From the NCBI RefSeq assembly GCF_000521865.1, contig NZ_JAME01000006.1:116708-180707 (forward strand): a stretch of DNA of 64,000 nucleotides, written 5' to 3'. Made by a program: the position numbers and the translations under genes. Positions 27,279 through 36,419 of the stretch are shown here, one piece after another. Origin of the DNA: Roseivivax isoporae LMG 25204 (GTDB lineage: Bacteria > Pseudomonadota > Alphaproteobacteria > Rhodobacterales > Rhodobacteraceae). The notes beneath the pieces are model-generated. The model was not told the DNA's origin. It did no database searches and saw only the letters and a program-made list of their open reading frames with translations. Numbering within the stretch: the first letter of the stretch is position 1; every line of letters begins with the position of its first letter.

Positions 27279-28484
27279 GTGGATTTGGCACGCGCCAGGA
27301 TAATCCGGAGTGTGGCGGCGCTGTCGCCCGCGCTCCTTCTGGTGCTCTTCGCGGACCCGGGTGTCGCCGCCGCGGGGACCGATCCCGCGCTCGGCCCCGT
27401 CGCCACGACGCTTCTTGCCGGGGGCGGTGTGCTCTTCGCCTTCCGTCCCGGCCCCGCCGCCGGCATCGCGCAGGGAGCGCGCGGCGGCACTGCGCCCGAT
27501 CCGTCGAGCAGCCTGCTGCGCGGCCTCGTCCGGCGCAACCCCTCCGCCTCCCTGCCGCCGCCAGAGGCGCGGCGCGCCCACGTCGCCTTGCGCCTCGCCG
27601 GTCCCGCGCTCGAGGATCCCGACCCGGCCGAGGTCGGGGGCCAGGTGCCGCAGCATGCCGACGCCGCCATCGCCGCGATCCTCGCGCGCATCGCGGGCGT
27701 CTGGGGCGTGTTCCGCTGCGACGACCTGAGCGACGGACAGGTGCTCGACCTCTTCATGCTCGACCGCGTGCTGACGCTGCCGCCCGACGAGGCCGGCGGG
27801 CTCGCGACCCTGTTCCGCCATCCCGACCGCGTGCTGTCGCTGCGCGACAAGGTGGCCGAGATCGCCGAGCGCCGCCGCCGGTTCGAGGAAAGCTGCGGCG
27901 CGCTCGAGGCGACGCGCACGGCCTGGCGGGCGCAGTCGGGCCGGACCTCCGGCCGCACCGACCTCGTGGCGGCACTGCAATCTCTCGGCGCACCCGACCA
28001 GGATCTCTGGCACAAGGTGGTCACCGAACACGATCCCGAGGACCCGGACCAGGCCATGGCCGCGCTCTGGTGCGTGCGCCAGCGCAACTGCGACCAGGCG
28101 AGCGTCGCGATCTATCTCGGCGCGCTGGCCGCGTCGGGGCAGCTCGACCGCGCGGCGCGGGCGGGCGACCTCGCCTTCCTCGCCGAGGTGCGCCGCATCC
28201 TCGAGCAGTGGAACGCGGGCCTCTACCTGCGCCGCGAGATCGCGCTCGAGCCGCCCGACCAGGTGGTCGACTGCGCGCCGATGCTGTCGGCCGCCCTGAC
28301 CCGTGCCGCGGCGGTGACGGGGACCCCGCGGCTGCCTGACCCGGTCGGCCTCTTCGTGGAATATCGCGGTCGCCTGCCGCAGCCGCGCGACGCGTGGAGC
28401 CTGCGCACCGGGCTCGTGCGCGCCCCGCGCCCGGCCGACTACCTCGACCCGCAGGCCGGCGAGCGGGCGGCACGCACGCCCTGA
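27279..28484 (+). CDS. Uncharacterised protein between rimM and trmD
   Basis: I do not recognise this 401-residue protein. It has an N-terminal hydrophobic segment (residues 10-32, VAALSPALLLVLFADPGVAAAG) that could be a signal peptide or anchor, a second short one near 36-55, and then a helical Ala/Leu/Arg/Glu-rich region with several Cys residues. No catalytic motif is apparent. The GTG start is chosen because AAGGTGAGG precedes it at the right distance. The frame is long, uninterrupted and uses codons like its neighbours, so it is very likely real. Its place inside the rimM-trmD interval is unusual. Confidence 0.75.
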   Translation: MDLARARIIRSVAALSPALLLVLFADPGVAAAGTDPALGPVATTLLAGGGVLFAFRPGPAAGIAQGARGGTAPDPSSSLLRGLVRRNPSASLPPPEARRAHVALRLAGPALEDPDPAEVGGQVPQHADAAIAAILARIAGVWGVFRCDDLSDGQVLDLFMLDRVLTLPPDEAGGLATLFRHPDRVLSLRDKVAEIAERRRRFEESCGALEATRTAWRAQSGRTSGRTDLVAALQSLGAPDQDLWHKVVTEHDPEDPDQAMAALWCVRQRNCDQASVAIYLGALAASGQLDRAARAGDLAFLAEVRRILEQWNAGLYLRREIALEPPDQVVDCAPMLSAALTRAAAVTGTPRLPDPVGLFVEYRGRLPQPRDAWSLRTGLVRAPRPADYLDPQAGERAARTP

Positions 28485-28553
28485 CGCCCGCCCTTTGCCT
28501 TCCGCGCGGCGCCGCGCTATGACCGCCGCCGGTTCCCGCATCCGCAGGTCACG

Positions 28554-29363
28554 ATGTCCGAAGAAGAAAGCCCGCCCCGGTCCCACGGCCGCAAGCGCAT
28601 CGCCGCGTCGCTGCGCCCGCGCGAGTTGATGGAGCCGGGCGCGATGCTGAACGGCATCTGGACCGCGCAGGTCGTGACGCTGATGCCCGAGGCGTTCCCG
28701 GGCGTGCTGGGCCTGTCGCTGACCGGCCGGGCGCTCAAGGACCGGCTCTGGCAGCTCGACACCGTGGCGCTGCGGGATTTCGGCGAGGGCCGGCACCGCA
28801 ACGTCGACGACACGCCCGCGGGCGGCGGCGCCGGCATGGTCCTGCGGGCCGACGTCATGGGCCGCGCGCTCGACGAGGCGCGCGCGCGCATGGATCGTGC
28901 CGCCCCCCTGATCTACCTCTCGCCGCGCGGGCGGCCCTTCGACCAGGAGATGGCGCGGCGGCTGGCGGCGGGGCCCGGGGCCACGCTGATCTGCGGCCGG
29001 TTCGAGGGGCTCGACCAGCGCCTGATCGACGCATACGACGTGGCCGAGGTGTCGATGGGCGACTTCGTGCTGACCGGCGGCGAGATCGCCGCGCAGGCCC
29101 TGATCGACGCCTGCGTGCGGCTGCTGCCCGGCGTTCTCAGCAACGCCGCCTCGGCCGAGGAAGAAAGCTTTTCCGACGGGCTGCTCGAGCATCCGCACTA
29201 CACCCGCCCGGCGGAATGGCGCGGAAGGCCGATTCCCGAGGCGCTCCTGTCGGGCAACCACGCGCGCATCGCGGCGTGGCGCCGGGACGAGGCCGAGCGC
29301 CTGACCAGGGCGCGCCGGCCCGACCTCTGGGCCGCGCATCTCGCCCGCCGCGACGGCGAGTGA
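28554..29363 (+). CDS. trmD: tRNA (guanine-N1)-methyltransferase TrmD
   Basis: Makes m1G37 in tRNAs, which prevents frameshifting. The 269-residue SPOUT enzyme has the catalytic and knot motifs: TLMPEAFPG, RHRNVDDTPAGGGAGMVLR, LICGRFEGLDQR and the knot segment DVAEVSMGDFVLTGGEIAA near 165-183, followed by NAASAEEESF and LLEHPHYTRP. The N-terminus extends about 30 residues before the core, as in other Rhodobacterales. rplS follows 278 bases downstream behind its own promoter. Confidence 0.96.
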   Translation: MSEEESPPRSHGRKRIAASLRPRELMEPGAMLNGIWTAQVVTLMPEAFPGVLGLSLTGRALKDRLWQLDTVALRDFGEGRHRNVDDTPAGGGAGMVLRADVMGRALDEARARMDRAAPLIYLSPRGRPFDQEMARRLAAGPGATLICGRFEGLDQRLIDAYDVAEVSMGDFVLTGGEIAAQALIDACVRLLPGVLSNAASAEEESFSDGLLEHPHYTRPAEWRGRPIPEALLSGNHARIAAWRRDEAERLTRARRPDLWAAHLARRDGE

Positions 29364-29379
29364 CGCGACGAGAATCCGC

Positions 29380-29408
29380 TTGATCGCGGGCCGCCCCGGT
29401 CCTATACG
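29380..29408 (+). promoter_or_regulatory. Promoter of rplS-rpmE
   Basis: TTGATC (29380-29385), a 17-base spacer and TATACG (29403-29408), the best-looking sigma-70 pair in this region. The start would fall near 29415, giving a leader of about 226 bases before rplS. Confidence 0.6.
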
Positions 29409-29415
29409 GGCGCGC

Positions 29416-29441
29416 GTCCGGGGCCGCGAGGCCAACCGGAC
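29416..29441 (+). promoter_or_regulatory. Hairpin with GNRA loop at the 5' end of the rplS leader
   Basis: GTCCGG (29416-29421) pairs with CCGGAC (29436-29441), and GGCC pairs with GGCC around the tetraloop GCGA (29426-29429), leaving a 2-base AA bulge. It would form at the very start of the predicted transcript. It may protect the 5' end or mark a ribosomal-protein control element; the second reading is speculative. Confidence 0.4.
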
Positions 29442-29641
29442 CCGTGGCCAATGTCCCCGCATCGGCACCCCGCGTTTCTTCGACGCGGCGAGGGGGCCGG
29501 CCACGCGAGACACGACAAGACGGACCGAATCTCTGGCGGGCGCCCCCTACGCGGGCCGGCGGACCCGGACGAAGACCGGAGCTCTGGGACCGCGACACAC
29601 CTCCGCGGGAAAACCGTGGGCATCGCAAAGGAGTAGATCAG

Positions 29642-30049
29642 ATGGATCTGATCGCACAGCTCGAGGCGGAACAGATCGCCTCGCTCGGGAAGACAATTCC
29701 CGATTTCAAGGCCGGCGACACCGTGCGCGTCGGCTACAAGGTGACCGAGGGCACGCGCACCCGCGTGCAGAACTACGAGGGCGTCTGCATCAGCCGCAAG
29801 AACGGCCAGGGCATCGCCGGCTCGTTCACAGTGCGCAAGATTTCCTTCGGTGAAGGCGTGGAGCGCGTGTTCCCGCTCTACTCCACCAACATCGAATCGA
29901 TCGAGGTGGTGCGCCGCGGCCGGGTCCGCCGCGCCAAGCTCTACTACCTGCGGTCGCGTCGCGGCAAATCGGCCCGTATCGCCGAGGACGCGAACTACAA
30001 GGTTCTCAAGGGCGACGGCAAGAAGCCCGTGCAAGGAGCGTCGACATGA
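29642..30049 (+). CDS. rplS: 50S ribosomal protein L19
   Basis: The 135 residues contain the L19 core: [85 protein letters not shown], intact and of normal length. The ATG at 29642 follows AAGGAG, about six bases away. The gene has its own promoter and a long structured leader, and its stop overlaps the rpmE start (ATGA). L19 lies at the 30S/50S interface. Confidence 0.97.
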   Translation: MDLIAQLEAEQIASLGKTIPDFKAGDTVRVGYKVTEGTRTRVQNYEGVCISRKNGQGIAGSFTVRKISFGEGVERVFPLYSTNIESIEVVRRGRVRRAKLYYLRSRRGKSARIAEDANYKVLKGDGKKPVQGAST

Positions 30050-30267
30050 AAAAGGACATCCACCCCGACTACCACGTGGTCACGGTCAAGATGACGGACG
30101 GCACCACCTTCCAGACCCGCACCGTGTGGGGCAAGGAAGGCGACACGCTGACGCTCGACATCGACCCGACCGTGCACCCGGCCTGGACCGGCGGCTCCTC
30201 GCGCCTGATGGACACCGGCGGCCGCGTCTCGCGCTTCAAGAAGAAGTACGAGGGCCTCGGCTTCTGA
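30046..30267 (+). CDS. rpmE: 50S ribosomal protein L31
   Basis: The 73-residue product is the zinc-free L31 form (C- type) by the lack of Cys pairs; it starts [26 protein letters not shown] and includes HPAWTGG and [12 protein letters not shown] near the end. It is the second gene of the rplS-rpmE operon (ATGA overlap). A terminator follows at 30295. Confidence 0.96.
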   Translation: MKKDIHPDYHVVTVKMTDGTTFQTRTVWGKEGDTLTLDIDPTVHPAWTGGSSRLMDTGGRVSRFKKKYEGLGF

Positions 30268-30294
30268 TCGCCGCCCTCTCGACGGAATTCGCAG

Positions 30295-30323
30295 CGCCGC
30301 CCTCCGGGGCGGCGTTGTCGTTT
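30295..30323 (+). terminator. Terminator after rpmE
   Basis: CGCCGCCC (30295-30302) pairs with GGGCGGCG (30307-30314) around TCCG, followed by the T-rich tail TTGTCGTTT. It lies 28 bases after the rpmE stop. Confidence 0.75.
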
Positions 30324-30464
30324 CCGCTACCCGCCTGCGGCGGTCCTGCCACGACTTGTGCCCCTTATGCGCGGGCCGGCTTTCTCTGGGGCGCGCCCCC
30401 GGCTATCGGGGGACCGAGGCAGGGGACGTCCCGCATTTCGGGATCGAGTGTCGGGGGAGCGGTC

Positions 30465-31274
30465 GTGGCGCATATCATCGTCGTGGGAAACGAGAAGGGC
30501 GGCGCCGGAAAGTCCACGGTGTCGATGCACGTGGCGACCGCGCTGGCGCGGATGGGGCATCCGACCGGCGTGCTGGACCTTGACCTCCGCCAGAAGACGA
30601 CCGGCCGCTACATCGACAACCGCCGCGCCTTCCTCGCGCGGGAGGGGCTCGACCTGCCCTCGCCGCGCTATCTGGAGCTGCCCGAGATCGACCCGGCCGC
30701 GCTGGCACCGGGCGAGAACGCCTATGACCACCGGCTGTCGGCCGCGGTGGCGGAACTCGAGGCGGCGTGCGCCTTCATCCTGATCGACTGCCCGGGCTCG
30801 CACACGCGGCTGAGCCAGGTCGCGCATTCGCTGGGCGACACGCTGATCACGCCGCTCAACGACAGTTTCGTCGATTTCGACCTGCTCGCGCGCATCGACG
30901 GCGACGGCGAGAAGATCCTCGGGCCCTCGGTCTATGCCGAGATGGTCTGGAACGCGCGGCAGCTGCGCGCGCAGGCGGGCCTGCAGCCCATCGACTGGGT
31001 CGTGCTGCGCAACCGGCTCGGCGCGCAGGCCATGGTCAACAAGCTCAAGATGGAGCGCGCGCTCGACCGGCTGGCCAAGCGCATCGGCTTCCGCGTCGGG
31101 CCGGGGTTCTCGGAACGCGTGATCTTCCGCGAGCTCTTTCCGCGCGGCCTGACGCTGCTCGACCTCAAGGACATCGGCGTGAAGCAGCTGAACATCTCGA
31201 ACGTGGCGGCCCGGCAGGAACTGCGCGACCTCATCAAGGCGCTGAAGCTGCCCGGCGTGCAGGTGACCTTCTGA
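30465..31274 (+). CDS. mipZ: Division-plane positioning ATPase MipZ (ParA-like)
   Basis: Forms a bipolar gradient via ParB and inhibits FtsZ away from midcell in alphaproteobacteria. The 269-residue product has the deviant Walker A NEKGGAGKST (residues 9-18), LDLDLRQKTTGRYIDNR, and a Walker B-like FILIDCPGSH. TPLNDSFVDFDLLARID and NRLGAQAMVNK match MipZ rather than chromosomal ParA. The GTG start follows GGGGGAG. Two small envelope genes follow closely. The link to MipZ rests on motif context; a generic ParA-family ATPase is the alternative. Confidence 0.85.
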   Translation: MAHIIVVGNEKGGAGKSTVSMHVATALARMGHPTGVLDLDLRQKTTGRYIDNRRAFLAREGLDLPSPRYLELPEIDPAALAPGENAYDHRLSAAVAELEAACAFILIDCPGSHTRLSQVAHSLGDTLITPLNDSFVDFDLLARIDGDGEKILGPSVYAEMVWNARQLRAQAGLQPIDWVVLRNRLGAQAMVNKLKMERALDRLAKRIGFRVGPGFSERVIFRELFPRGLTLLDLKDIGVKQLNISNVAARQELRDLIKALKLPGVQVTF

Positions 31275-31275
31275 C

Positions 31276-31491
31276 GTGTCCGGGGGACCGTCGCGCGGCG
31301 AGCTGATCTTCCGGCTGGTGTTCAGCCTCTGCGGGCTCGCGCTCGTCGTGCTGACGGTGGCGGTGCGTGGCATCGCGAACAGCGCGGCCCTTGTCGAGGT
31401 GATCGGCATCGCCGGGCTCTTCTTCGGCGGGACGGCGCTCTGGACCGCGCGCGCGCTGTGGCGGCGCAGGGACCGCGACCGCCGGGATTAG
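31276..31491 (+). CDS. Small two-helix membrane protein after mipZ
   Basis: A 71-residue product starting with GTG one base after the mipZ stop. It has hydrophobic helices near residues 12-30 (RLVFSLCGLALVVLTVAV) and 40-60 (VEVIGIAGLFFGGTALWTARAL) and a strongly basic C-terminus (RRRDRDRR). I see no family. The tight spacing implies co-translation with mipZ, but a division role is not shown. Confidence 0.65.
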   Translation: MSGGPSRGELIFRLVFSLCGLALVVLTVAVRGIANSAALVEVIGIAGLFFGGTALWTARALWRRRDRDRRD

Positions 31492-31527
31492 GCGCGCCTT
31501 AACCGGATCCCGGGATATGCTGGCGCC

Positions 31528-31932
31528 ATGCGCGCCCTGCTCCTCCTTTTCTGCCTTGCCCTCGGGGCCTGCACCGCCGGCGGTCCGGGCTTTGCCGGCC
31601 GTCCCGCGATGCGGCTGTCCGAGGGCGGATCGGATTTCGTCGTCCGCCGCAACGGCGCCGTGGTCGAGGCGATCCGCACCGATTTCGACCCGCTGCCGCG
31701 GTGGCCGCTCGTCTCGGACCGCGCGGCGCGCGCGGTCGAGGACTGGACCGGCTGCACCGCCGCGTGGGCCACGGGCGACGTGACGCTTCTGCGGATCGGG
31801 CTGTCCTGCGGCGGGGCGCCGGCACCGCCCCGGCCGGCGCCGCCCCTGCTCCTCGACTGCGCCGTGCTGGCCGAGGCGGAGGATGCGGACGGTGACCCGG
31901 CCGAGCTGTCGCTCGACTGTGTCAGCCTCTAG
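31528..31932 (+). CDS. Small lipoprotein of unknown function
   Basis: The 134 residues begin with a short signal peptide and the lipobox LALGAC (Cys14), so it should be lipid-anchored. The mature part has paired cysteines (DWTGC, GLSCGG, LLDC, LDC) and a proline-rich stretch (APAPPRPAPP). No family is recognised. It is the third gene after mipZ, and its last 11 bases overlap the convergent GNAT gene. Confidence 0.65.
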   Translation: MRALLLLFCLALGACTAGGPGFAGRPAMRLSEGGSDFVVRRNGAVVEAIRTDFDPLPRWPLVSDRAARAVEDWTGCTAAWATGDVTLLRIGLSCGGAPAPPRPAPPLLLDCAVLAEAEDADGDPAELSLDCVSL

Positions 31933-32383
31933 GCAGCCGCTTCTCGTAGAACACGCTGCCGGGGCTCTCATCGTACGCGGCGAACGGGCCGCAGCGCACG
32001 TAGCCCGACCGCACGTAGAGCGCCGTCGCCGCTGCGAGCGCATCGCCGGTCTCGAGCCGCATCACCGCGAGGCCCTCCGCCCGCGCCGCGTCCTCTGCCC
32101 GTGCGAGAAGCCGCGCGCCGAGGCCCGCGCCCCGCGCGTCCGCCCGCACGAAGAACGACTTGAGCTCCGCGCAATCGGCATGGCGCTTGACCGCGACGCA
32201 GCCCAGCGCCGCGCCACCGCGGGAGGCCACGAAGAAGGTCGTGTCCGCCGACGCCAGCGCCTCGGGGGCAAGCGCATGGTTCTGCTCGGGCGGATAGAGA
32301 CGCGTCATCAGCGCGTGGCTCTCCTCCAGCAGCGCGCGGGCCCCAGGCGCCAGGGGCGAGCCTTCCTCGATGACGATGTCCAT
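31922..32383 (-). CDS. GNAT-family N-acetyltransferase
   Basis: A 153-residue acetyltransferase. The acetyl-CoA segment is ELKSFFVRADARGAGLGARLLARAEDAAR (near residues 72-100; the Q/RxxGxG/A motif is RGAGLG), and the end GYVRCGPFAAYDESPGSVFYEKRLPR is typical of GNATs that act on small molecules. The start IVIEEGSPLAPGARALLEESHALMTRLYPPEQNHALAPEAL resembles the PhnO/YitI-like subgroup. It is convergent with the lipoprotein gene and divergent from smc. Confidence 0.85.
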   Translation of the reverse strand: MDIVIEEGSPLAPGARALLEESHALMTRLYPPEQNHALAPEALASADTTFFVASRGGAALGCVAVKRHADCAELKSFFVRADARGAGLGARLLARAEDAARAEGLAVMRLETGDALAAATALYVRSGYVRCGPFAAYDESPGSVFYEKRLPRG

Positions 32384-32490
32384 CGCGTCCTCTGCATTGC
32401 CGAACAGGCCAAGGATAAGACTACCCTATGGAGGTTCGCAATATCTTGTGGAGAACCTGGCATTCCGCCGCGACATGCAGCCCAAGGCGA

Positions 32491-32520
32491 TTGACTCGTC
32501 CTCCCCCTGACCCGCACAAT
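32491..32520 (+). promoter_or_regulatory. Candidate promoter of smc
   Basis: TTGACT (32491-32496), an 18-base spacer and CACAAT (32515-32520), with the smc ATG 36 bases further on. It lies in the 172-base region between the GNAT gene and smc; I see nothing else there. Confidence 0.5.
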
Positions 32521-32555
32521 GCGGACCGCAGGCACAATCCGGGGGCGCACCGCCC

Positions 32556-35500
32556 ATGCGTTTTTCACGACTGAGACTGTCGGGTTTCAAGAGCTTCGTC
32601 GATCCGACCGAACTGGTGATCCAGGACGGCCTGACCGGCGTCGTCGGGCCGAACGGCTGCGGCAAGTCGAACCTGCTCGAGGCGCTGCGCTGGGTCATGG
32701 GCGAGAACCGTCCGACCGCCATGCGCGGCGGCGGGATGGAGGACGTGATCTTCGCCGGCGCCGCCTCGCGGCCCGCGCGCAACTTCGCCGAGGTCACGCT
32801 GACCATCGACAACGCCGAGCGCCTGGCGCCCGCGGGGTTCAACGATGCCGACCAGCTCGAGATCGTGCGCCGCATCACCCGCGACGCCGGCAGCGCCTAC
32901 AAGGCCAACGGCAAGGAGACGCGGGCGCGCGACGTGGCCATGCTGTTCGCCGACGCCTCGACCGGCTCGCAATCCCCGGCGCTGGTGCGGCAGGGCCAGA
33001 TCTCCGAACTCATCAACGCCAAGCCCAAGGCGCGGCGCCGCGTGCTCGAGGACGCCGCGGGGATCGGCGGGCTCTACCAGCGCCGCCACGAGGCGGAGCT
33101 GAAGCTCAAGAACACCGAGACCAACCTGACCCGCGTCGACGACGTGGTCGAGGGGCTCGCCACGCAGCTGCAATCGCTCGCCCGGCAGGCCCGGCAGGCG
33201 GCGCGCTACCGCGCCATCGGCACCGACCTGCGCCATGCCGAGGGGCAGCTTCTCTACCGCCGCTGGCGCGATGCGGATGCCGCACGCGCCGAGGCGGGCG
33301 CGGCGCTCCGGGCCGCCATGACCGAGGCCGCCCGTGCCGAGAAGGCCGCGCGCGAGGCGACCGCCGTCCGCGAGGGCCGAGAGGAGGCGCTGCCGCCCCT
33401 GCGCGAGGAGGAGGCCATCGCGGCCGCCGTCCTGCAGCGCCTGACCGTCGAGCGCGACGCGCTGACCGAGGCGGAGCGCCGCGCCGCGGACGCCATCGCC
33501 ACGCTCAAGGCCCGGATCGAGCAGCTGACCCGCGACATGGAGCGCGAGGGCGGGCTGAACCGGGACGCCGGCGAGACCATCGCGGCGCTCGAACGCGAGG
33601 CGGAGGAGCTGGCCCAGGCCGGCGAGGGCCACGAGGCGCGGCTCGAGGAGACGGCGGAGGCGGCGCGCGAGGCGGCCGCGGTGCTCGAGGCGCGCGAGGC
33701 GGCGCTGTCCGAGCGCACCGAGGACCTGGCGCGGCTGTCGGCGCGCCACCAGTCGGCGCATCGGAGCCTGTCGGACGCGGTCAAGCTCTACGAGCGGGCC
33801 GAGGCCGAGGCGACCCGCGCCGGCGCCAGCGTGACCGAGGCCGAGACCCGGCTCGCGACCGCGGAGGCCACGCGCGCGGAGAGCGAGGCGCAGGCGGAAC
33901 GTGCCCGCGGTACCGCCGAACGCGCCGAGGACGTGCTGGCCGAGGCCGAGCATGCCCGTGCCGAGACCCAGTCGCGCGAGGCCGACGCCCGCGCCGCGCG
34001 GTCGGCGGCCGAGGGCGAGCTGTCGGCGCTGCGGGCCGAGGTCGGCGCGCTGGCCCGGCTTCTCGACCGCGACACCGCGGAAGGCGGGCAGGTGCTCGAC
34101 CGGCTGCAGGTCGAGCACGGCTTCGAGAAGGCGCTGGGGGCCGCGCTCGCCGACGACCTGCGCGCGCCCGAAAGCGATTCGGAAGGCGGATCGGGCTGGC
34201 GCGTGCTGCCGGCCTACGACGCCGACCAGCCGCTGCCCGCGGGCGTGACGCCCCTGTCGCGGCACGTGTCGGTGCCGGACGTCCTGGTCCGGCGGATGTC
34301 GCAGATCGGCCTCGTCGACGCCTCCGAGGGCGACCGGCTGCAGGCGGCGCTCGGGCCCGGGCAGCGGCTCGTCAGCCCCGCGGGCGACCTCTGGCGCTGG
34401 GACGGCTACCGGGCCGCCGCGTCGGACATGCCGTCCGCCGCGGCACTCCGGCTCGAGCAGCTGAACCGGCTCGAGGCCCTCAGGGCCGAGAGCGCCGAGG
34501 CCGAATCGCGACTCGACGGCGCGCGCGCCACCCACGAGGGGCTGAGCGCGCGCCTCGCGGACCTCACCCGCGCCGACAAGGCCGCGCGCGAGGCCCGCAG
34601 ACAGGCCGACCAGGCGGTGACCGAGGCGACGCGCGCCGCGAGCCGCGCCGAAGCCGACCGCGACATGGCCGAGACCCGGCTCGAAAGCGCGCGCCTCGCC
34701 GTGGCGCGGCATGCCGACGAGATGACCGAGGCCCGCGCGCGGCGCGTCGAGGCGGAACGCGCGGTGGCCGCCCTGCCCGATCTCGACGCCGCCCGCGCCG
34801 AGCTCGAGGACATCCGCATGACCGTCGAGGCCGCGCGCATGACCATGATGGCGCGCCGGTCCGCCCACGACGAATGCCGCCGCGAGGGCGAGGCGCGCAA
34901 GACCCGCACCCAGCAGGTGGCCAAGGAACTGTCGGGCTGGCGCACCCGGCTCGAGACCGCGAAGTCGCGCGGGGCAGAGCTCGAGGACCGCCGCGCCGCC
35001 GCGGAGGACGAGCTGGCCGATGCCGCCGCGAGGCCCGCGGAACTGGCCGAGACGCGCGAGGAGCTCGGCCAGCGCATCGAGACCGCAGAGGAGCGCCGCC
35101 GCGCCGCGGGCGACGCGCTGGCCGCGGCCGAGGCCGCGCTGCGCGACGCCGTCGCCACCGAACGCGACGCAGAGCGGACCGCGTCCGAGGCGCGCGAGAG
35201 CCGCGCCCGTGCCGAGGCCCGGGCCGAGGCCGCCGAGGCCGCCGCCGCCGCCGCGGCCGAGCGCATCGCCGACGAGCAGGAGACGACGCCCGAAGCGCTG
35301 CTCGAACGGCTCGGCACCGATGCCGACGCCCTGCCCCGCGCCGAGGAGATCGAGGCGCGCGTGAACCAGCTCAAGCGCCAGCGCGACGCGCTCGGCGCCG
35401 TGAACCTGCGCGCCGAGGAGGACGCCCGCGAGGTGCAGGCCGAGCACGACACCCTCGTGTCCGAGAAATCCGATCTCGAGGAGGCGATCCGCACCCTGCG

Positions 35501-36011
35501 CGCCGGCATCGCGAGCCTCAACCGCGAGGGCCGCGAAAGGCTGCTGACCGCCTTCGAGCAGGTGAACGCGAATTTCGGCCTGCTCTTCCGGCACCTCTTC
35601 AACGGCGGCGAGGCCAACCTCGTGATGGTCGAATCGGACGACCCGCTGGAGGCCGGGCTCGAGATCCTCTGCCAGCCGCCGGGCAAGAAGCTGTCGACGC
35701 TGTCGCTCCTGTCCGGGGGCGAGCAGACGCTGACGGCGCTGGCCCTGATCTTCGCGGTGTTCCTCGCGAACCCCGCGCCGATCTGCGTGCTCGACGAGGT
35801 GGACGCACCACTCGACGACGCGAACGTCACGCGGTTCTGCGACATGCTCGACGAGATGTGCCGCCGCACCGACACACGGTTCCTGATCATCACGCACCAC
35901 GCGGTGACGATGGCGCGGATGGACCGGCTGTTCGGCGTCACGATGCAGGAACAGGGCGTGAGCCAGCTCGTCTCGGTCGACCTGCGCCGGGCGGAGAAGA
36001 TGGTCGCCTGA
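32556..36011 (+). CDS. smc: Chromosome partition protein SMC
   Basis: Condensin ATPase that loops and organises the chromosome, working with ScpA and ScpB (not in this window). The 1151 residues show the N-terminal ATP site (GPNGCGKSNLLEALRWVMGE, Lys37), two long Ala/Glu/Arg coiled-coil arms, a hinge near residues 500-650, and the C-terminal head with LLSGGEQTLTALALIFA (signature), VLDEVDAPLDDANV (Walker B) and a final FLIITHH switch. Length matches the family. It starts at the first ATG (MRFSRLRLSGFKSF), the classical SMC N-terminus. Confidence 0.97.
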   Translation: MRFSRLRLSGFKSFVDPTELVIQDGLTGVVGPNGCGKSNLLEALRWVMGENRPTAMRGGGMEDVIFAGAASRPARNFAEVTLTIDNAERLAPAGFNDADQLEIVRRITRDAGSAYKANGKETRARDVAMLFADASTGSQSPALVRQGQISELINAKPKARRRVLEDAAGIGGLYQRRHEAELKLKNTETNLTRVDDVVEGLATQLQSLARQARQAARYRAIGTDLRHAEGQLLYRRWRDADAARAEAGAALRAAMTEAARAEKAAREATAVREGREEALPPLREEEAIAAAVLQRLTVERDALTEAERRAADAIATLKARIEQLTRDMEREGGLNRDAGETIAALEREAEELAQAGEGHEARLEETAEAAREAAAVLEAREAALSERTEDLARLSARHQSAHRSLSDAVKLYERAEAEATRAGASVTEAETRLATAEATRAESEAQAERARGTAERAEDVLAEAEHARAETQSREADARAARSAAEGELSALRAEVGALARLLDRDTAEGGQVLDRLQVEHGFEKALGAALADDLRAPESDSEGGSGWRVLPAYDADQPLPAGVTPLSRHVSVPDVLVRRMSQIGLVDASEGDRLQAALGPGQRLVSPAGDLWRWDGYRAAASDMPSAAALRLEQLNRLEALRAESAEAESRLDGARATHEGLSARLADLTRADKAAREARRQADQAVTEATRAASRAEADRDMAETRLESARLAVARHADEMTEARARRVEAERAVAALPDLDAARAELEDIRMTVEAARMTMMARRSAHDECRREGEARKTRTQQVAKELSGWRTRLETAKSRGAELEDRRAAAEDELADAAARPAELAETREELGQRIETAEERRRAAGDALAAAEAALRDAVATERDAERTASEARESRARAEARAEAAEAAAAAAAERIADEQETTPEALLERLGTDADALPRAEEIEARVNQLKRQRDALGAVNLRAEEDAREVQAEHDTLVSEKSDLEEAIRTLRAGIASLNREGRERLLTAFEQVNANFGLLFRHLFNGGEANLVMVESDDPLEAGLEILCQPPGKKLSTLSLLSGGEQTLTALALIFAVFLANPAPICVLDEVDAPLDDANVTRFCDMLDEMCRRTDTRFLIITHHAVTMARMDRLFGVTMQEQGVSQLVSVDLRRAEKMVA

Positions 36012-36017
36012 CACATC

Positions 36018-36332
36018 TCAGCGCCGCTTGCGCCGCCCGCCCGCGCTGCGCTTGTGGAAGGTCGGCGGCCGGCGCGCCACCCAGTCGAGGAACCGCGCGA
36101 GCCGCGGATCTGCGCGCAGCTTTTCCGGCGTGTCGAGGTCGCGCGCGAGTTCCGCCTCGGTGAACCGCGCGTGGATCTCGGAATGGCAGATCTGGTGCAG
36201 CAGCACCGTCGGCCCGCCCTTGCCGCCCTTCAGCTTGGGCACGAGGTGGTGCAGGCTCGACCGCGCCTCGGGCGGGATCGGCCGCAGGCAGAGCGGGCAG
36301 ATCGGATCGCCCTGATCGTCGGTCATGTGCAT
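36018..36332 (-). CDS. HNH-type small protein
   Basis: The 104-residue product has CPLC (residues 12-15), [14 protein letters not shown] (the H-H pair and the HLVPK segment of HNH endonucleases) and CHSEIHARF near residue 49, so a zinc-bound beta-beta-alpha nuclease-type fold is likely. The basic tail ([11 protein letters not shown]) suits nucleic acid binding. Restriction or repair activity is not shown; many chromosomal one-domain HNH proteins have no known role. It is convergent with smc (6 bases) and divergent from the flavoprotein gene. An alternative start lies two codons in (36326). Confidence 0.75.
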   Translation of the reverse strand: MHMTDDQGDPICPLCLRPIPPEARSSLHHLVPKLKGGKGGPTVLLHQICHSEIHARFTEAELARDLDTPEKLRADPRLARFLDWVARRPPTFHKRSAGGRRKRR

Positions 36333-36419
36333 GCGCCCCGGCCCTTGTTCCCCTGCCCGGCCTGCGCGATGTAGCTGGCGCCACCGCCGCCGGGATCAAG
36401 CACGAGGACCCGCCCCGCC

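Noticed and set aside
29451..29636. A 61-codon frame in the rplS leader ending 5 bases before rplS
   Set aside because: No ribosome site and basic low-complexity composition; could be a leader peptide but nothing supports it.
32565..36014. A full-length minus-strand frame opposite smc
   Set aside because: Same GC-skew artefact: stop codons are rare on the complement of Ala/Glu/Arg coiled coils.
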